Positions 4,410 to 5,409 of a DNA stretch of 5,409 nt are shown piece by piece (positions within the stretch are counted from its first letter, which is position 1; every line of letters starts with the position of its first letter). The notes under the pieces are model-generated. The model saw only the letters and a program-made list of their open reading frames with translations. It was not told the DNA's origin and did not search any database. A program made the translations under genes and the position numbers. Origin of the DNA: an uncultured Eubacteriales bacterium (GTDB taxonomy: Bacteria; Bacillota; Clostridia; Oscillospirales; Acutalibacteraceae); NCBI GenBank assembly GCA_900319615.1, contig ONPE01000105.1:1-5409 (forward strand), read 5' to 3'.

Positions 4410-5409
4410 ATGAAACATTACAGAGAAGATAATCAAAAGAATGTAAATACATACGGCTCCTCACGGAGCGGCGGCAGAAGATACCGCGACGAATCTCAGC
4501 CAAAGACTCCGGCATACAATACCGAAGCACAGCGCAGAGCCCGTCGTTATCCCGATGAACAGCAGTACGACTTCGATCAGCCGGCTGTAAGGCGCAGTTC
4601 CGCGCCCCGTCAGAACGTCTATGCACAGCAGGACGGATATCAGGATATCAGCCGCTACGCCGGCAGGAACGTCAGCCGTCAGCCCGTTCAGCAGACAAAG
4701 AAGAAGCAGAAGAAGAAAGCAGGGCCGTTCGTCATCGTGCTCAGGATATTCTTCATCCTGCTGCTGTTGTTTGCCGGGTTCATGGGCATCAGACAGATCA
4801 TGACCTACCACAAGGAGGATAAGGCTTTCGACCAGCTCGCCGCCATCGTGGATAAAAAAGAGCAGTCACAGCCCGGCGTGTCCAAGTATCAGGATCTGTA
4901 CGACATGAATAAAGACTTCTACGGCTGGATTGAGATCGACGACACCGTGATAGATTATCCCGTGATGTACACTCCCTACGATCCCGAAAAATATCTGCAT
5001 ACGGATTTTGAGGGCAACTACTCCGAGAGCGGCTGCCTGTTCATCGACGCAGATTGTCAGGCCGACGGTCATCAGTACATCATCTACGGCCATCATATGT
5101 TCAACGGCTCGATGTTCGGAAATCTGCCGAAGTATGAGAAAGAGGAGTATTACGAGGATCACAAGAAGGTCAACTTCGACACCATGACAGACGAGGGTGT
5201 ATACGAGGTCTTCGCCGCGTTCTACAGCAAGGACTATGACAAGAAAGAGACCGGCGTGTTCAAGTACTACGAGTACAAGACCCTCAAGACCGAGATAGAT
5301 TTCAACGAGTTCATCTATAACGTCAAGCAGGCTGCTATCTACGATACCGGTATCACACCGGTGTTCGGCGACGATATCATCACTCTCTCGACCTGTAACT
5401 ATCACACCG
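4410..5409 (+). CDS. Class B sortase (3' end outside window)
   Basis: This is a membrane-bound transpeptidase that cleaves C-terminal sorting signals and attaches proteins to the cell wall. 333 codons are visible. Residues 1-103 are a cytoplasmic, probably disordered Arg/Gln/Tyr-rich region ending in a Lys cluster (TKKKQKKK). Residues 105-127 form one membrane segment. The catalytic domain follows: FYGWIEIDDTVIDYPVMYTP (170-189), the catalytic His in YIIYGHHMFNGSMFGNL (His228), and TLSTC with Cys329. The window stops at Thr333, so the catalytic Arg, expected about 10 residues after Cys, is not seen. The His-to-Cys spacing (101) and domain sequence fit class B. An in-frame TGA at 4404-4406 precludes a farther upstream start, yet no clear Shine-Dalgarno precedes the ATG. 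The wall protein just upstream is the likely substrate. The class is firm; the exact family symbol is not. Confidence 0.93.
   Translation, partial: MKHYREDNQKNVNTYGSSRSGGRRYRDESQPKTPAYNTEAQRRARRYPDEQQYDFDQPAVRRSSAPRQNVYAQQDGYQDISRYAGRNVSRQPVQQTKKKQKKKAGPFVIVLRIFFILLLLFAGFMGIRQIMTYHKEDKAFDQLAAIVDKKEQSQPGVSKYQDLYDMNKDFYGWIEIDDTVIDYPVMYTPYDPEKYLHTDFEGNYSESGCLFIDADCQADGHQYIIYGHHMFNGSMFGNLPKYEKEEYYEDHKKVNFDTMTDEGVYEVFAAFYSKDYDKKETGVFKYYEYKTLKTEIDFNEFIYNVKQAAIYDTGITPVFGDDIITLSTCNYHT

Noticed and set aside
4866..5405. 179-codon minus-strand frame opposite the sortase gene
   Set aside because: The plus strand encodes clear sortase motifs with His228 and Cys329; the antisense translation is Val/Leu/Ile-rich shadow sequence.

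Overview
The window looks like chromosomal DNA from a gut- or rumen-type Clostridia, most likely Ruminococcaceae/Ruminococcus-like. The signs are Gram-positive Shine-Dalgarno sites, moderate GC, a glmS-class ribozyme, a class B sortase and a cohesin-like wall protein. The genus is an inference. There are two divergent transcription units around a roughly 760-nt gene-free centre.

Left half, minus strand (transcribed from about 3067 down past base 1): a good vegetative promoter, a leader carrying a glmS-class self-cleaving ribozyme, then a tightly packed operon. The genes are nagB (glucosamine-6-phosphate deaminase), a stand-alone left-handed beta-helix acyltransferase resembling the acetyltransferase half of GlmU, and glmM (phosphoglucosamine mutase, cut by the window edge about 20 codons before its expected end). 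The gene gaps are only 2 and 3 nt.

The main discovery is the pairing of the glmS ribozyme with nagB instead of glmS. The ribozyme normally shuts off GlcN6P synthesis when GlcN6P is high. Here it heads an operon in which NagB, GlmM and the acetyltransferase would make three consecutive steps: fructose-6-P + ammonium to GlcN6P, to GlcN1P, to GlcNAc1P. The simplest reading is that this NagB runs in the aminating, biosynthetic direction and stands in for, or supplements, GlmS, feeding peptidoglycan precursor synthesis. The NagB keeps its catalytic residues but lacks an Arg of the E. coli allosteric GlcNAc6P site, which fits a non-catabolic role. The ribozyme also has an unusually enlarged P3 region.

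Right half, plus strand: two candidate promoters (the proximal one TTGCAT-17-TATAAT) and a roughly 140-nt structured leader precede a secreted 262-residue protein. This has a signal peptide, one cohesin-like beta-sandwich domain, a repetitive Thr/Pro/Lys linker and a C-terminal wall-sorting signal with an unusual SPKTS motif. A rho-independent terminator follows. Next comes a class B sortase with a long Arg/Gln/Tyr-rich cytoplasmic N-terminus; it is cut by the window edge four residues after its catalytic Cys. The sortase is the obvious candidate to anchor the cohesin-like protein.
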